Notes: generated by a model not told the origin, from the sequence alone. A stretch of DNA of 64,000 nucleotides from Woeseia oceani (GCF_001677435.1 NZ_CP016268.1:726001-790000), one strand, 5' to 3'. Positions 8,915 through 18,043 are shown, counted from the stretch's first letter. Numbers and translations are program-made.

Positions 8915-9601
8915 TTATTCGCCGCGTGCGCCGAACAGGGCTGTGCCGATTCGGACAATTGTCGCACCTTCCTGCACAGCAGCGGCATAGTCGGCGGTCA
9001 TGCCCATGGACAGCGTGTCGAGTTCCAGACCGTGCTCGTTGATGCTGTCGAGCAACTGCCGCATCCGTGCAAAAGGCTCGCGCTGTTCCGTGGCAGAGGT
9101 CCTGATGGCAGGTATGCACATCAGGCCGCGCAGTTTGAGTCCCGGCAGCGTCGCGACTTTGGTCGCCACCGCGGCGACTTCATCGGCTGCCAGACCGGAC
9201 TTGCTGTCTTCGTTATCAATGTTGACCTGCAGGCATACATTCAGCTCACCCTTGGCGGCCGGACGTTGCTCGCTCAGCCGCTGGGCGATCTTCAGGCGGT
9301 CTACGGTATGCACCCACTGATAGTGTTCGGCAACGATCCGGGTCTTGTTGCTCTGCAAGTGGCCGATGAAATGCCAGACCAGATCGTTACGCCCTGTCGC
9401 GAGCATCTTGTCGATCCCCTCCTGGGCAAAGTTTTCGCCGAAATGCCGTTGCCCTGCACCGGCCGCATCAAGCACGGCTTGCAGGGGCTGACGCTTGCTG
9501 ACCGCAAGCAGTTGCACGCTGCCCGCCGGGCGGCCTGCGGACTGCGTCTCAAGGGCCAGCAAATCTTGGATTTTCCGAAGGTTTTCCGTGACTTTTATCA
9601 C
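8915..9601 (-). CDS. yggS: YggS family pyridoxal phosphate homeostasis protein
   Basis: A fold-type III PLP-binding protein that buffers PLP. Motifs are LLAVSKRQP, with the PLP lysine, then HFGENFAQEG, WHFIGHLQSNK and the C-terminal SMGMTADYAAAVQEGATIVRIGTALFG. A GTG at 9601 gives 228 aa, the normal size, with the N-terminus IKVTENLRKIQ as expected. An in-frame extension upstream is not conserved and would run into the pilT leader. It is divergent from pilT. Confidence 0.93.
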   Translation of the reverse strand: MIKVTENLRKIQDLLALETQSAGRPAGSVQLLAVSKRQPLQAVLDAAGAGQRHFGENFAQEGIDKMLATGRNDLVWHFIGHLQSNKTRIVAEHYQWVHTVDRLKIAQRLSEQRPAAKGELNVCLQVNIDNEDSKSGLAADEVAAVATKVATLPGLKLRGLMCIPAIRTSATEQREPFARMRQLLDSINEHGLELDTLSMGMTADYAAAVQEGATIVRIGTALFGARGE

Positions 9602-9688
9602 GTTTTGCTCACAGTGCTTCGCTATACTAGGCAGCTCATTAGGCCGGGTTATGGTAAGTGCGGCCGTCAGAATTCCAGAGGGAGAATC

Positions 9689-10729
9689 ATGGCAGTCGAT
9701 GTCGCTCAGTTGTTGTCGTTCACCGTAAAGAACAATGCGTCTGACTTGCACCTATCCGGTGGTGTGCCACCCATGATTCGCGTTGATGGAGATATCAAGC
9801 GTATCAACATGCCAGCGCTGACGCACAAAGACGTCAACAGCATGGTGTACGACATCATGAATGACAAGCAGCGCAAGGACTACGAAGAATTCCTTGAGAC
9901 TGACTTTTCATTCGAGATTCCAAAGCTTGCGCGCTTTCGCGTCAATGCTTTTAACCAGAACCGCGGCTCCGCTGCTGTCTTCCGAACCATTCCGTCGGAG
10001 ATATTGTCGCTTGATGACCTCGGTGCGCCCCCGTTGTTCAAAGACGTATCCATGCATCCGCGCGGGATTGTTCTGGTCACAGGGCCGACGGGTTCAGGCA
10101 AGTCCACCACACTTGCCGCCATGGTCGACTATATTAACGATAACAAGCCCGATCACATTCTCACGATCGAGGATCCGATTGAGTTTGTGCACGAGAGCAA
10201 GCGTTCGCTGATCAACCAGCGCGAAGTGCATCGCGATACGTTGGGCTTTAATGAAGCATTGCGCTCTGCGCTGCGTGAGGATCCGGACGTGATCCTGGTC
10301 GGCGAGCTTCGCGACCTCGAAACGATTCGGCTTGCGCTGACGGCCGCTGAAACGGGCCATTTGGTATTCGGTACGTTGCATACCAGCTCGGCTGCCAAGA
10401 CGGTTGACCGTATTGTCGATGTATTCCCGGCCGCCGAAAAAGAAATGGTACGCGCGATGTTGTCCGAGTCGCTGCGCGCGGTTATTTCGCAAACGTTGCT
10501 GAAAAAGATCGGTGGTGGCCGGATCGCGGCTCACGAAATTATGGTTGGTACGCCGGCCATCCGAAACCTGATACGCGAGGGCAAGATTGCGCAGATGTAC
10601 TCCGCCATTCAAACCGGCCAGGGGTCTGGTATGCAGACTCTGGATCAGAATCTTGCGGAGCTTATGGCCAAAGGACTGATTACCAAGGAAGAGGCGCGCT
10701 TCCGGGCTGTTAGTAAAGAGAACTTTTAA
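9689..10729 (+). CDS. pilT: type IV pilus retraction ATPase PilT
   Basis: The hexameric ATPase that powers depolymerisation of type IV pili, giving twitching motility. It has 346 aa. Walker A is GPTGSGKST at 132-140; the Asp box is TIEDPIEFVH, Walker B is DPDVILVGELRD and the His box is TGHLVFGTLHT. The C-terminal AIRNLIREGKIAQM motif is specific to PilT and needed for retraction. ATG 9689 follows a good ribosome site (GGGAG, 9680-9684). The short gap to yggS contains a TATACT (9623-9628) that may be a -10, but no good -35 was found. Confidence 0.97.
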   Translation: MAVDVAQLLSFTVKNNASDLHLSGGVPPMIRVDGDIKRINMPALTHKDVNSMVYDIMNDKQRKDYEEFLETDFSFEIPKLARFRVNAFNQNRGSAAVFRTIPSEILSLDDLGAPPLFKDVSMHPRGIVLVTGPTGSGKSTTLAAMVDYINDNKPDHILTIEDPIEFVHESKRSLINQREVHRDTLGFNEALRSALREDPDVILVGELRDLETIRLALTAAETGHLVFGTLHTSSAAKTVDRIVDVFPAAEKEMVRAMLSESLRAVISQTLLKKIGGGRIAAHEIMVGTPAIRNLIREGKIAQMYSAIQTGQGSGMQTLDQNLAELMAKGLITKEEARFRAVSKENF

Positions 10730-10769
10730 GCGCCAATGAGATTTAGCCAGCTGGGCAGGAGAGACCCGA

Positions 10770-11927
10770 ATGGAACGTGAACAAGCGGTACGACTGACAC
10801 AAAACCTGCTCAAGAAAATGGTTGAGAAGGGTGGTTCCGACCTGTTCATCACCACGGGTTTTCCACCGGCAATCAAAGTCGATGGCTCTATCCACAAAGC
10901 GACCGATGCACCACTGACCTCGGAACAGGCGTCAATGATGGTGCGCTCGATCATGAACGACAAACAGATGAAGGAATTTGACTCCACCAAGGAGTGCAAT
11001 TTCGCCATCAGCCCGCAGGGTATCGGCCGGTTCCGTGTCAGCGCATTCATTCAACAGGGGATGGCTGGCGCAGTACTGCGAACTATCACCACTGAAATTC
11101 CGACGCTGACCGAACTCGATTTGCCGCCCATTCTGAAAGACGTTGTCATGAACAAGCGCGGTCTGGTTATCGTCGTCGGTGGTACTGGCTCCGGTAAATC
11201 GACGACGCTTGCAGCGATGATTGGGCATCGCAATGAACACTCGAAAGGCCACATCATTTCGATCGAGGATCCGGTGGAGTACGTTCATCCGCACCGCGGT
11301 TGCGTAATCACCCAGCGAGAAGTGGGGGTCGATACCGAGACCTGGCATGCCGCACTGAAAAATACCCTTCGGCAAGCGCCCGACGTCATCCTGATTGGTG
11401 AGATTCGCGACAAGGAAACCATGGAGTACGGCATTCAGTTCGCAGAAACCGGTCACCTGTGTCTGGCAACGCTGCATGCCAACAGTGCGAACCAGGCGCT
11501 GGATCGCATTATCAACTTCTTCCCCGAAGAGCGTCGTGCGCAGCTCCTGATGGACCTGTCGTTGAATACCAAAGCATTCATTTCGCAACGCCTGATACCG
11601 CGCGAAGGCGGGGTGGGTCGCATTGCGGCGATGGAAATCATGTTGAATTCGCCATTGATTGCGGACCTGATCTTCAAGGGCGAGGTCGCACACATCAAGG
11701 AAATCATGGCGAAGTCGACCCGCCTTGGTATGCAGACCTTCGATCAGGCGTTGTTCACGCTCTACGAAGACAGCGTTATTTCGTACGAAGAAGCCATGCG
11801 CAATGCGGATTCGAAGAACGAGTTGCGGCTGCGTATCAAGCTGGAAAGCAAGCGTGAGTCTACGCTGACGGATCAGCAGGCCGAGAGCCTGCGCATCATG
11901 GAAGAAGACACCGCTCAGACTTTCTGA
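10770..11927 (+). CDS. pilU: PilT-dependent retraction ATPase PilU
   Basis: An accessory type IV pilus retraction motor of 385 aa. Walker A is GGTGSGKS at 137-144; the Asp box is SIEDPVEYVHPHRGC, Walker B is APDVILIGEIRDKETM and the His box is TGHLCLATLHANSANQALDRI. The FFPEERRAQLLMDLS stretch and the longer C-terminal tail (AMRNADSKNELRLRIKL) distinguish PilU from PilT. It is 40 bp downstream of pilT on the same strand, so probably one operon. Confidence 0.95.
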   Translation: MEREQAVRLTQNLLKKMVEKGGSDLFITTGFPPAIKVDGSIHKATDAPLTSEQASMMVRSIMNDKQMKEFDSTKECNFAISPQGIGRFRVSAFIQQGMAGAVLRTITTEIPTLTELDLPPILKDVVMNKRGLVIVVGGTGSGKSTTLAAMIGHRNEHSKGHIISIEDPVEYVHPHRGCVITQREVGVDTETWHAALKNTLRQAPDVILIGEIRDKETMEYGIQFAETGHLCLATLHANSANQALDRIINFFPEERRAQLLMDLSLNTKAFISQRLIPREGGVGRIAAMEIMLNSPLIADLIFKGEVAHIKEIMAKSTRLGMQTFDQALFTLYEDSVISYEEAMRNADSKNELRLRIKLESKRESTLTDQQAESLRIMEEDTAQTF

Positions 11928-11963
11928 GCGTCAAACAGGACGCGCTGCGCGCATTGACTGCAA

Positions 11964-13019
11964 ATGAATGTAAAACCTCTGTTCAAATTGATGGTGGAGA
12001 AGAAGGCGTCTGACCTGTTCTTCGCGCCCTTCGCCCCGGCGAAGATCAAGATTGACGGCAAGATCATGCCGGTTAACAAGCTGGAAATGACGCCGAAAAT
12101 GGTCAAGCAAGCGGCCATTGAGCTGATGGACGAAAGTCTGCTGGATCAGTTCACCCGTAATCTCGAGGTGGATTTCGCCATTTCCGAGCCGGGCCTCGGT
12201 CGATTCCGCGTCAACGTATTCCACCAGCGTGGCAATGTCGCGATGGTGCTGCGCTACATTACGGCAGAAATGCCGGTGCTGGATGAGCTCGGCATGCCGC
12301 CGCAACTCAAAGAGCTGGTCATGTTGCGCCGCGGTTTGATTCTGATGGTGGGCGCAAGCGGTAACGGCAAGTCAACGACGCTCGCGGCGATGATCAATCA
12401 CCGCAATGAAAAGACCTCATCGCACATCATAACGATCGAAGACCCGATCGAGTTTCTGCACCCGAACAAACAGTCCATCGTCAACCAGCGCGAAGTCGGA
12501 CTGGATACCAAGTCGTACGCGGCGGCCATGAAGAGTGCCATGCGCGCGGCCCCGGACGTTATTCAGATCGGCGAAATCCGGGACCGGGAGTCGATGCAGT
12601 CGGCCATTGATATGGCGGGTACGGGCCACCTGGTGATGGCCACATTGCATTCCAACAACGCACCGGAAACGCTGGATCGCATCATTAACATGTTCCCGCA
12701 GGAGCAGCATGCGCAAGTGTTCCTGGATCTGGCTCACTACCTGCGTGCCATTATTTCGCAGCGCTTGGTGCGTTCACGCACAGGCAAGCGAGTCGCGGCG
12801 ATTGAGCTGATGCTGAACACGCCGCATATCAAAGACCTGATTCTGCGCGGCGATATTTCCGAAGTGAAGGAAGCGCTCAAGAACAGCGGTGAGAAGGGCG
12901 TGCAAAACTTTGACGATGCCTTGCTGGACCTTTACAAGGCCGGGACGATCACGCTTGAAGAAGCCATGTCGCACGCGGACTCGCGGTCCAACTTGGAGGC
13001 GAAGATCAACTTCGGTTGA
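11964..13019 (+). CDS. third PilT/PilU-family ATPase
   Basis: A complete 351-aa retraction-ATPase paralogue directly behind pilU (36-bp gap). Walker A is GASGNGKS at residues 130-137, with Asn where most relatives have Ser or Thr. The Asp box is TIEDPIEFLHPNKQS, Walker B is APDVIQIGEIRDRESM and the His box is TGHLVMATLHSNNAPETLDRI. The C-terminus (AMSHADSRSNLEAKINFG) ends like PilU and lacks PilU's extra tail. All catalytic boxes are present, so it is likely an active ATPase, presumably a second PilU-type motor. It may form hetero-assemblies or work under different loads; this is inference. Confidence 0.9.
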   Translation: MNVKPLFKLMVEKKASDLFFAPFAPAKIKIDGKIMPVNKLEMTPKMVKQAAIELMDESLLDQFTRNLEVDFAISEPGLGRFRVNVFHQRGNVAMVLRYITAEMPVLDELGMPPQLKELVMLRRGLILMVGASGNGKSTTLAAMINHRNEKTSSHIITIEDPIEFLHPNKQSIVNQREVGLDTKSYAAAMKSAMRAAPDVIQIGEIRDRESMQSAIDMAGTGHLVMATLHSNNAPETLDRIINMFPQEQHAQVFLDLAHYLRAIISQRLVRSRTGKRVAAIELMLNTPHIKDLILRGDISEVKEALKNSGEKGVQNFDDALLDLYKAGTITLEEAMSHADSRSNLEAKINFG

Positions 13020-13051
13020 GCAGTGCGCCGGCCAGTGAGCCGACCAGCCTG

Positions 13052-13936
13052 TCAGGCTGACTCGCTGAACACCTTTTCTGCGTCAAACACGGGGCCGTCC
13101 ACGCAGACGCGCTTCATTGCCGGTCCGTCCTCTTCCTGCACCAGTACCGTGCAACCGGCACAGCCGCCGACCGCGCAGGCCATGAATTCTTCCAGTGATA
13201 CCTGGCAGGGCAGGCCATAGCGGCGCGCGAGACTGGCAACGGCCTTTAGCATGGGCGTCGGGCCGCAGCTGAATATTTCGACTTCCGCCAATTCGGAGGC
13301 GCTCAATGTCGCCAGCCAGCGATCAGCCAACTCCGTGACGTAGCCCTGAAAGCAACCGTCATAGCCTGCGAGGCTGGCGAGCCGTGACGGGTAGCCACAG
13401 GCTTCGACCAGCGGCATGCAGCGGTCGGTTTCTTTGTCCAGCCAGTCAACTTGGATGCGTGACCGCTGTTCGGCAAACGGGAACGGTATTTCTGAGCCCA
13501 TCAACACCAGCGGTTGCCACGCGTGAGCGTCGGCATGCAGGTGCTCGGCCAGGAAGACCATCGGCGGGATGCCAACACCGCCACCGATGAGCAAGCTGCG
13601 CGGCCGCGCGGGCGACGGTTGAAAGCCGCGACCAATGGGGCCGATCAGATTCACCGTGTCGCCCCGGCTTCGCTGACCGAGCATTGCCAGGCCACCGCCA
13701 ACCACTTTGAACAGAATTTCGATCCAGCCTGCATTGCTGTCGACCCGCATGATCGACAATGGTCGCCGCATGGGTATCGCAGCGTCGCAGCGGACGTGCA
13801 CAAAACTGCCCGGCACGGCACTCGCCGCGCATTCAGGCGCGTGCAGTCGCAGAACGAATTGCTCGCCGGGAAACCGTTCGACCGCGAGGATCGTCGCGTC
13901 TTCCACGTACAGCGTAGCGCGGTGGGTCTGACTCAT
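13052..13936 (-). CDS. dihydroorotate dehydrogenase electron transfer subunit-like protein (PyrK family)
   Basis: A 294-aa ferredoxin-reductase-like flavoprotein. It has an FAD motif RRPLS (57-61), an NAD-binding segment LLIGGGVGIPPMVFLAEHL, CGPTPML (224-230) and a C-terminal 2Fe-2S site with Cys254, Cys259, Cys262 and Cys278. This layout is that of PyrK, which passes electrons between NAD and the class IB dihydroorotate dehydrogenase PyrD. Its ATG overlaps the pyrB stop by 4 bp (ATGA), supporting a pyrimidine role. No pyrD1b lies adjacent, so it could serve another partner oxidoreductase; the symbol is therefore withheld. Confidence 0.82.
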   Translation of the reverse strand: MSQTHRATLYVEDATILAVERFPGEQFVLRLHAPECAASAVPGSFVHVRCDAAIPMRRPLSIMRVDSNAGWIEILFKVVGGGLAMLGQRSRGDTVNLIGPIGRGFQPSPARPRSLLIGGGVGIPPMVFLAEHLHADAHAWQPLVLMGSEIPFPFAEQRSRIQVDWLDKETDRCMPLVEACGYPSRLASLAGYDGCFQGYVTELADRWLATLSASELAEVEIFSCGPTPMLKAVASLARRYGLPCQVSLEEFMACAVGGCAGCTVLVQEEDGPAMKRVCVDGPVFDAEKVFSESA

Positions 13937-14931
13937 GCGTGTCCCTTGCCTGTGACGGCACAGAGTACGGCCATGCGCACGGCAACACCGTTCGTTACCT
14001 GGCGGGTGATTGCAGAGCGGGGGCTGTCAGCCAGTGCCGATTCGATTTCGATACCGCGGTTCATCGGCCCCGGGTGCATGACGATGGCGTCGGGCGCGGC
14101 CAGTTTCATGCGCTCATTGCTCACGCCGTAACTGGCGTAGTACTCGTCGATGCCGGGTATGCCGTCCAGGTTGCCGATACGCTCACGCTGTATGCGCAAT
14201 GCCATGACGACATCGGCGTCGCGCAGCCCTTCGTCCAGATTGTCGAGAATACTCGCGCCGGGGAACTCTTTGGGGTCGGGTGCCAATGCGGGCGGTGAAA
14301 CCAGCGCCAGCTCGCCGACGCCCATGATTGCCAAACCATGCGCGGCTGAACGAGCAACGCGCGAATGAGCAATGTCGCCAACGATTGCAACTTTGAGATT
14401 GGCGAAATCTGTCTTGTGCTGGCGAATAGTCAGCAAATCGAGCAAGCCCTGCGTCGGGTGCGAAACCTCGCCTTCGCCGGCGTTGAGAATATTGACGTGC
14501 TCATCGACGTGCCGGGCAATAAAGGCGGGCACACCCGCACCGGCATCGCGCACAACGAACACGTCGACCTGCATTGCCTGCAATGTGTAGATGGTGTCGA
14601 GGATGCTCTCGCCTTTCTTGCGCGAGGAAGTGTTCACGTCAAGATTGAGTACATCGGCGCCCAAGCGCTTTCCGGCCAGTTCGAACGATGCCCGGGTGCG
14701 GGTACTGGGCTCGAAGAAGAGATTGGCAACTGTCAGGCCTGCAAGGGCGTTGGAACGGCTCGGCGGCTTACCGGAGGGGGTTAGCCAGCCGTCGGCCTCG
14801 TCGAGCAACGCGGTCAATTGCGCGCGACTCAGTCCGCGCAGGCTGAGCAGGTGGCGCAATCGCCCATCAGGGTGCAATTGCAGGTCGTGTTCGGCGACTG
14901 CTGCGCCGTCGGTAGTCTGGGTAGCGATCAT
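13933..14931 (-). CDS. pyrB: aspartate carbamoyltransferase catalytic subunit
   Basis: Condenses carbamoyl phosphate and aspartate in the second step of pyrimidine synthesis. It has 332 aa. The carbamoyl-phosphate loop is FFEPSTRTRASFE (Ser76-Arg80), and the 80s-loop lysine lies in TSSRKKGESI. Further motifs are EVSHPTQGLLDLLTI and HPGPMNRGIEI. The N-terminal ~25 residues are longer than in E. coli PyrB, as in Pseudomonas-type enzymes that pair with a PyrC-like subunit. Here the next gene is pyrK-like instead, and neither pyrR nor pyrI is adjacent. Confidence 0.96.
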   Translation of the reverse strand: MIATQTTDGAAVAEHDLQLHPDGRLRHLLSLRGLSRAQLTALLDEADGWLTPSGKPPSRSNALAGLTVANLFFEPSTRTRASFELAGKRLGADVLNLDVNTSSRKKGESILDTIYTLQAMQVDVFVVRDAGAGVPAFIARHVDEHVNILNAGEGEVSHPTQGLLDLLTIRQHKTDFANLKVAIVGDIAHSRVARSAAHGLAIMGVGELALVSPPALAPDPKEFPGASILDNLDEGLRDADVVMALRIQRERIGNLDGIPGIDEYYASYGVSNERMKLAAPDAIVMHPGPMNRGIEIESALADSPRSAITRQVTNGVAVRMAVLCAVTGKGHA

Positions 14932-14974
14932 GGCGGCGGCATTCTACTCTGAAAACGCCCCCGGTTGCTCGCCA

Positions 14975-15445
14975 TCAGCGGTCGTGCCCCTGCAGCCAGC
15001 GCTCGGCGATGCAGGCGGCCGCGGCGGCGTCGATATCGCCTTTGGTGATTCGGCCGCGACGGCCGTCGCGGCGGGCTGCGATCAATTGCTGGTTGGCCGC
15101 CTGCGAAGAATAACGCTCGTTAATGGTCGCGACCGGGCGCCCAAACTGGCCCAGCTCACTGCAAAATGCCTGTATGGCGTCGAACAGGGCGGGCGGCGAA
15201 CCGTCGGCTGTCTCGGGCATGCCGACCACGAGCCTGGCAGGCTGCCATTCGCTTATCAGTGCGCGAATGTGTGCCCAGTCCGCGCCACCCTCGCCATTGC
15301 TCACGGTCGCCAGCGCGCTGGCCGACTGCGTGACTTGCTGGCCCACCGCCACACCGATCCGGCGCAGGCCGAAATCGAACGCGAGGATGGTTTCCGGGCG
15401 ACGGGCTTCAGGCGTGTCCGGCATCGGGCGATAGCTGGCTGACAT
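14975..15445 (-). CDS. ruvX: Holliday junction resolvase-like / pre-16S rRNA nuclease
   Basis: YqgF/RuvX, an RNase H-fold nuclease implicated in 5' maturation of pre-16S rRNA. It has 156 aa. The first acidic residue is in LAFDFGLRRIGVAVG; LVVGMPETADGSPP and INERYSSQAAN follow, and the last acidic residue is in KGDIDAAAAACI. It overlaps the yqgE 3' end by 38 bp; an internal ATG at 15424 would shorten the overlap. It is the usual neighbour of yqgE and pyrB. Confidence 0.94.
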   Translation of the reverse strand: MSASYRPMPDTPEARRPETILAFDFGLRRIGVAVGQQVTQSASALATVSNGEGGADWAHIRALISEWQPARLVVGMPETADGSPPALFDAIQAFCSELGQFGRPVATINERYSSQAANQQLIAARRDGRRGRITKGDIDAAAAACIAERWLQGHDR

Positions 15446-15971
15446 CGATGCCGAGCAGGCGGGTGGCCACCTGCCAGCGGTCGGCGTAGGGGACGTCGAA
15501 GACGATTTCCGGCGTTGCGGCCACGTTCAGCCAGCTGTTGGCGAGAATTTCAGCTTCAAGCTGACCGGCTTCCCAGCCTGCATAGCCCAGCGCAACGACG
15601 TTCTTCTCCGGGCCGTCACCTTTGGCGATGGCATCCAGGATGTCGCGAGACAGCGTAAGCTGGATATCCGCCGAAACGGTGACGGAACTGTCAAACTTGA
15701 AACCGGCGCTGTGCAATACGAAGCCCCGGTCCTGGGCGACAGGGCCGCCATGCAGTACGGGGGTCTTGATCAGTTTCTGGTTGTTGCTCGAAATCGATAT
15801 CTGCTCGAACAGGCCTCCGAGCTGAAGATTCAGTGGCCGGTTAATAATGATGCCGAGCGCGCCTTCTTCATTGTGTTCACAAATGAGAGTAACGGTGGCA
15901 TTGAAATTGGGATCAGCCATGCCAGGCATGGCGATCAGCAGCTGGTTGTTCAGCGCGCTTGAAATCTCCAT
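15408..15971 (-). CDS. yqgE: YqgE/AlgH family protein
   Basis: A 187-aa cytosolic protein of the UPF0301 family. Motifs are LLIAMPGMADPNFNATVTLICEH near the N-terminus, GALGIIINRP, VLHGGPV and LGYAGWEAGQLEAEI. The function is unresolved; in Pseudomonas AlgH was associated with alginate and other regulation. It overlaps ruvX, the conserved arrangement. Confidence 0.94.
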   Translation of the reverse strand: MEISSALNNQLLIAMPGMADPNFNATVTLICEHNEEGALGIIINRPLNLQLGGLFEQISISSNNQKLIKTPVLHGGPVAQDRGFVLHSAGFKFDSSVTVSADIQLTLSRDILDAIAKGDGPEKNVVALGYAGWEAGQLEAEILANSWLNVAATPEIVFDVPYADRWQVATRLLGIDVSQLSPDAGHA

Positions 15972-16013
15972 GCAGGCAGTATCCGCTCTGCCGCGACAGA
16001 GAACAACTGCGGC

Positions 16014-16943
16014 CTAGTTGGCGCTTGCGGTAGTTGCGGCGTTGCTGCCGCTAAAGCGCCATTTATAGAGGAAATTCAGTTGTGGGTAGTCGAGGCGCAC
16101 CGCTTCCGGAAAAGGATCAAACGGCGCGGCGCGGCGCAGAATGTTCAGTGCGGCCTGATCCAGCGCACGCGATCCTGACGATTGCACGATGATGACTTCG
16201 GCGAGCTGGCCAGAGGCTTCGATAGTGACTTCCAGCGTCGGGCTGCCGGTCAGGCCATTCAGACCGGCTTGCTCCGGTATGTACTTGCTGCCCACCAGTT
16301 CGATTTTTCGCTTCCAGCGATCGACGTAGCCGGCAATGCTGGATTCACGGGTATCCGCGCTCAGTATCACCCGTTCCCGGTTCTGGTCGCGCACCAGGAA
16401 GCTGGCCTCCTGCTCCTGCGGCAGCGGCAAGGTGGTTTCAACTCCGGCTTCCAGGTAGGCGGCCCGGGCATCGTCAGCCTCCGGGTCGTCGCGTGGCGAG
16501 TCCGAGACCTGGCGTTGTTGTCGGGAGTTACTGGTCAGCAGCTGGTCCGCTGATGCCTGATGCCGGGTGGTATCGCGCAGATCGCGACCATCGAGGTCGC
16601 CAATGTTATTGACCGGCACATTGCTCTTGGCGGGCGCGGCCGGACGGTTGGACTCGTCGGTGTTGCCGCCGCCTTCCTGGCTGGCCTGCGCTAGGTAGGC
16701 CGCGTTGTCGTCACGCTCGAAACTGCGGTCGGGATCGGCAACGATGGTGACTTCGAGCGAGACTGAATCGGCTGGCGGGCTGTCGAAGACGGCATTGAAG
16801 GTGATGCCGATAATCAGTATGCCGTGCACGAGAGCGGCCAGGAACAGCATGGGCGGCAGCCGGTCGGGCTTGGGCCCGAGATCAAGATTGATCTCGTTCA
16901 ATTCTCCGGGGTCGGCGGTACTGTTGCTCACGGTTTCAGCCAT
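16014..16943 (-). CDS. TonB-family energy transducer
   Basis: A 309-aa TonB-like protein with one N-terminal membrane anchor (~residues 30-52, LPPMLFLAALVHGILIIGITF). A long low-complexity periplasmic linker rich in Asp, Gln and Ser follows. The C-terminal TonB domain at ~220-300 contains LEVTIEASGQLAEVIIVQSSGSRALDQAALNIL, then FDPFPEAV. It couples the proton motive force to outer-membrane transport or to envelope functions. The same position in P. aeruginosa holds tonB3, which affects twitching, so a pilus-linked role is possible. No ExbB/ExbD gene is adjacent. Confidence 0.88.
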   Translation of the reverse strand: MAETVSNSTADPGELNEINLDLGPKPDRLPPMLFLAALVHGILIIGITFNAVFDSPPADSVSLEVTIVADPDRSFERDDNAAYLAQASQEGGGNTDESNRPAAPAKSNVPVNNIGDLDGRDLRDTTRHQASADQLLTSNSRQQRQVSDSPRDDPEADDARAAYLEAGVETTLPLPQEQEASFLVRDQNRERVILSADTRESSIAGYVDRWKRKIELVGSKYIPEQAGLNGLTGSPTLEVTIEASGQLAEVIIVQSSGSRALDQAALNILRRAAPFDPFPEAVRLDYPQLNFLYKWRFSGSNAATTASAN

Positions 16944-16975
16944 GGTCGGGGTGAGTGCGGCGTATCGGGCGGACC

Positions 16976-18043
16976 CTATTGTGACACATCGTGGTCACCT
17001 GCCCGCCGCGCGTCTGCGTCATCCAGCCAGTGTACGCGGCTCTGCAGTGCGGGGGTGAGACGCAGGTCACCGGATGCCGTTATCAACAGCGCCTGGTCGA
17101 CGCCGAGTGCGGCGCACAGCGCATCAAAGCCGTGCGGGCCCGCCACCAGCAAGGCGGTTGCTGCCGCGTCAGCCAGCACGGGGTCGGTGTGGGCGACCGT
17201 AACCGACGCGCTGTCGGCAACCGGGTAGCCGGTACGCGGGTCCAGCACGTGGTTGTAGCGAATGCCGTCATGCTCAAAATAGCGTTCGTAGTTGCCCGAG
17301 GTCACGATGGCTTCGCCCGGTGTTGCCGCCAGCCAGCCGATGGCTGAGTCGCTGCCAGGCGAGCGAATGCCGATACGTGCCGCTCGTTGTCCTGCATTGC
17401 CGCGCACGAGCAGGTCCCCGCCGATATCCACGATCGCGTTGCCGATACCGAGCTCGCCGAGGATTCTGTCCGCGGTGGCAAGTATGGCGCCCTTCGTAAT
17501 ACCGCCCGGGTCCAGCACGATGGAGCGGTTGTTGCTGCGCAGTGTGAAGCCTGTCCATTGCAGGTGCCGGCTGCCCGGATCCTGCTGCAACAATGCCTCT
17601 ATAGCCGCGCGCTCAGGCGGTTGCCAGTTTTCCTGCAACAGGTCGTTGAAGCCCCACAGCTCGCTCAATGCGCCCAGCGCCGGGTTGAAGAGACCTGCGG
17701 AGCGCTGCTCGATGTCGGCCGCGCGCCGTATGAGATCGGCGAGCGGCTTGCTGACCTGGATCGCCCGACCCGCGGCCAGCGCCTCGTTGATGCGCTGCAA
17801 TTCACCATCGCCCCACGGGTACCAGTCGCTTTCGATCGATCGGAAATACGCTTCCAGATGGCGGGTTGCCCCGGCAGCGTCCGCCTCGGCGACACCGTAG
17901 TAGCGCAGCGTGATCAGGGTCCCGAACGCAGCAACCCGGTCACTGAACTCCTTTGGCGCGGGCTGACAAGCGGACAGCTGCAGTACCAGCAGAACGCTGC
18001 ATAGCAGCCAGCCGGTGTTACGCGAGTTTGGCTGCGATGGCAT
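16976..18043 (-). CDS. apbE: FAD:protein FMN transferase (ApbE family)
   Basis: A periplasmic lipoprotein that attaches FMN covalently to Thr/Ser of target flavoproteins such as the NqrB/C and RnfG subunits. It has about 355 aa, with lipobox LQLSAC near residue 26. Domain motifs are VAAFGTLITLRYYG, DPGGITKGAILATADRIL, DIGGDLLVRG, NYERYFEHDGIRYNHVLDPRTGYPV and the metal/FAD site SVTVAHTDPVLADAAATALLV. ATG 18043 was preferred to a TTG six codons upstream. It overlaps gshB by 26 bp. No nqr or rnf target is in the window. Confidence 0.92.
   Translation of the reverse strand: MPSQPNSRNTGWLLCSVLLVLQLSACQPAPKEFSDRVAAFGTLITLRYYGVAEADAAGATRHLEAYFRSIESDWYPWGDGELQRINEALAAGRAIQVSKPLADLIRRAADIEQRSAGLFNPALGALSELWGFNDLLQENWQPPERAAIEALLQQDPGSRHLQWTGFTLRSNNRSIVLDPGGITKGAILATADRILGELGIGNAIVDIGGDLLVRGNAGQRAARIGIRSPGSDSAIGWLAATPGEAIVTSGNYERYFEHDGIRYNHVLDPRTGYPVADSASVTVAHTDPVLADAAATALLVAGPHGFDALCAALGVDQALLITASGDLRLTPALQSRVHWLDDADARRAGDHDVSQ

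Noticed and set aside
9032..9688. A long N-terminal extension of the pilT frame
   Set aside because: It runs through yggS on the other strand. PilT homologues start at the ATG at 9689, which has a good ribosome site.
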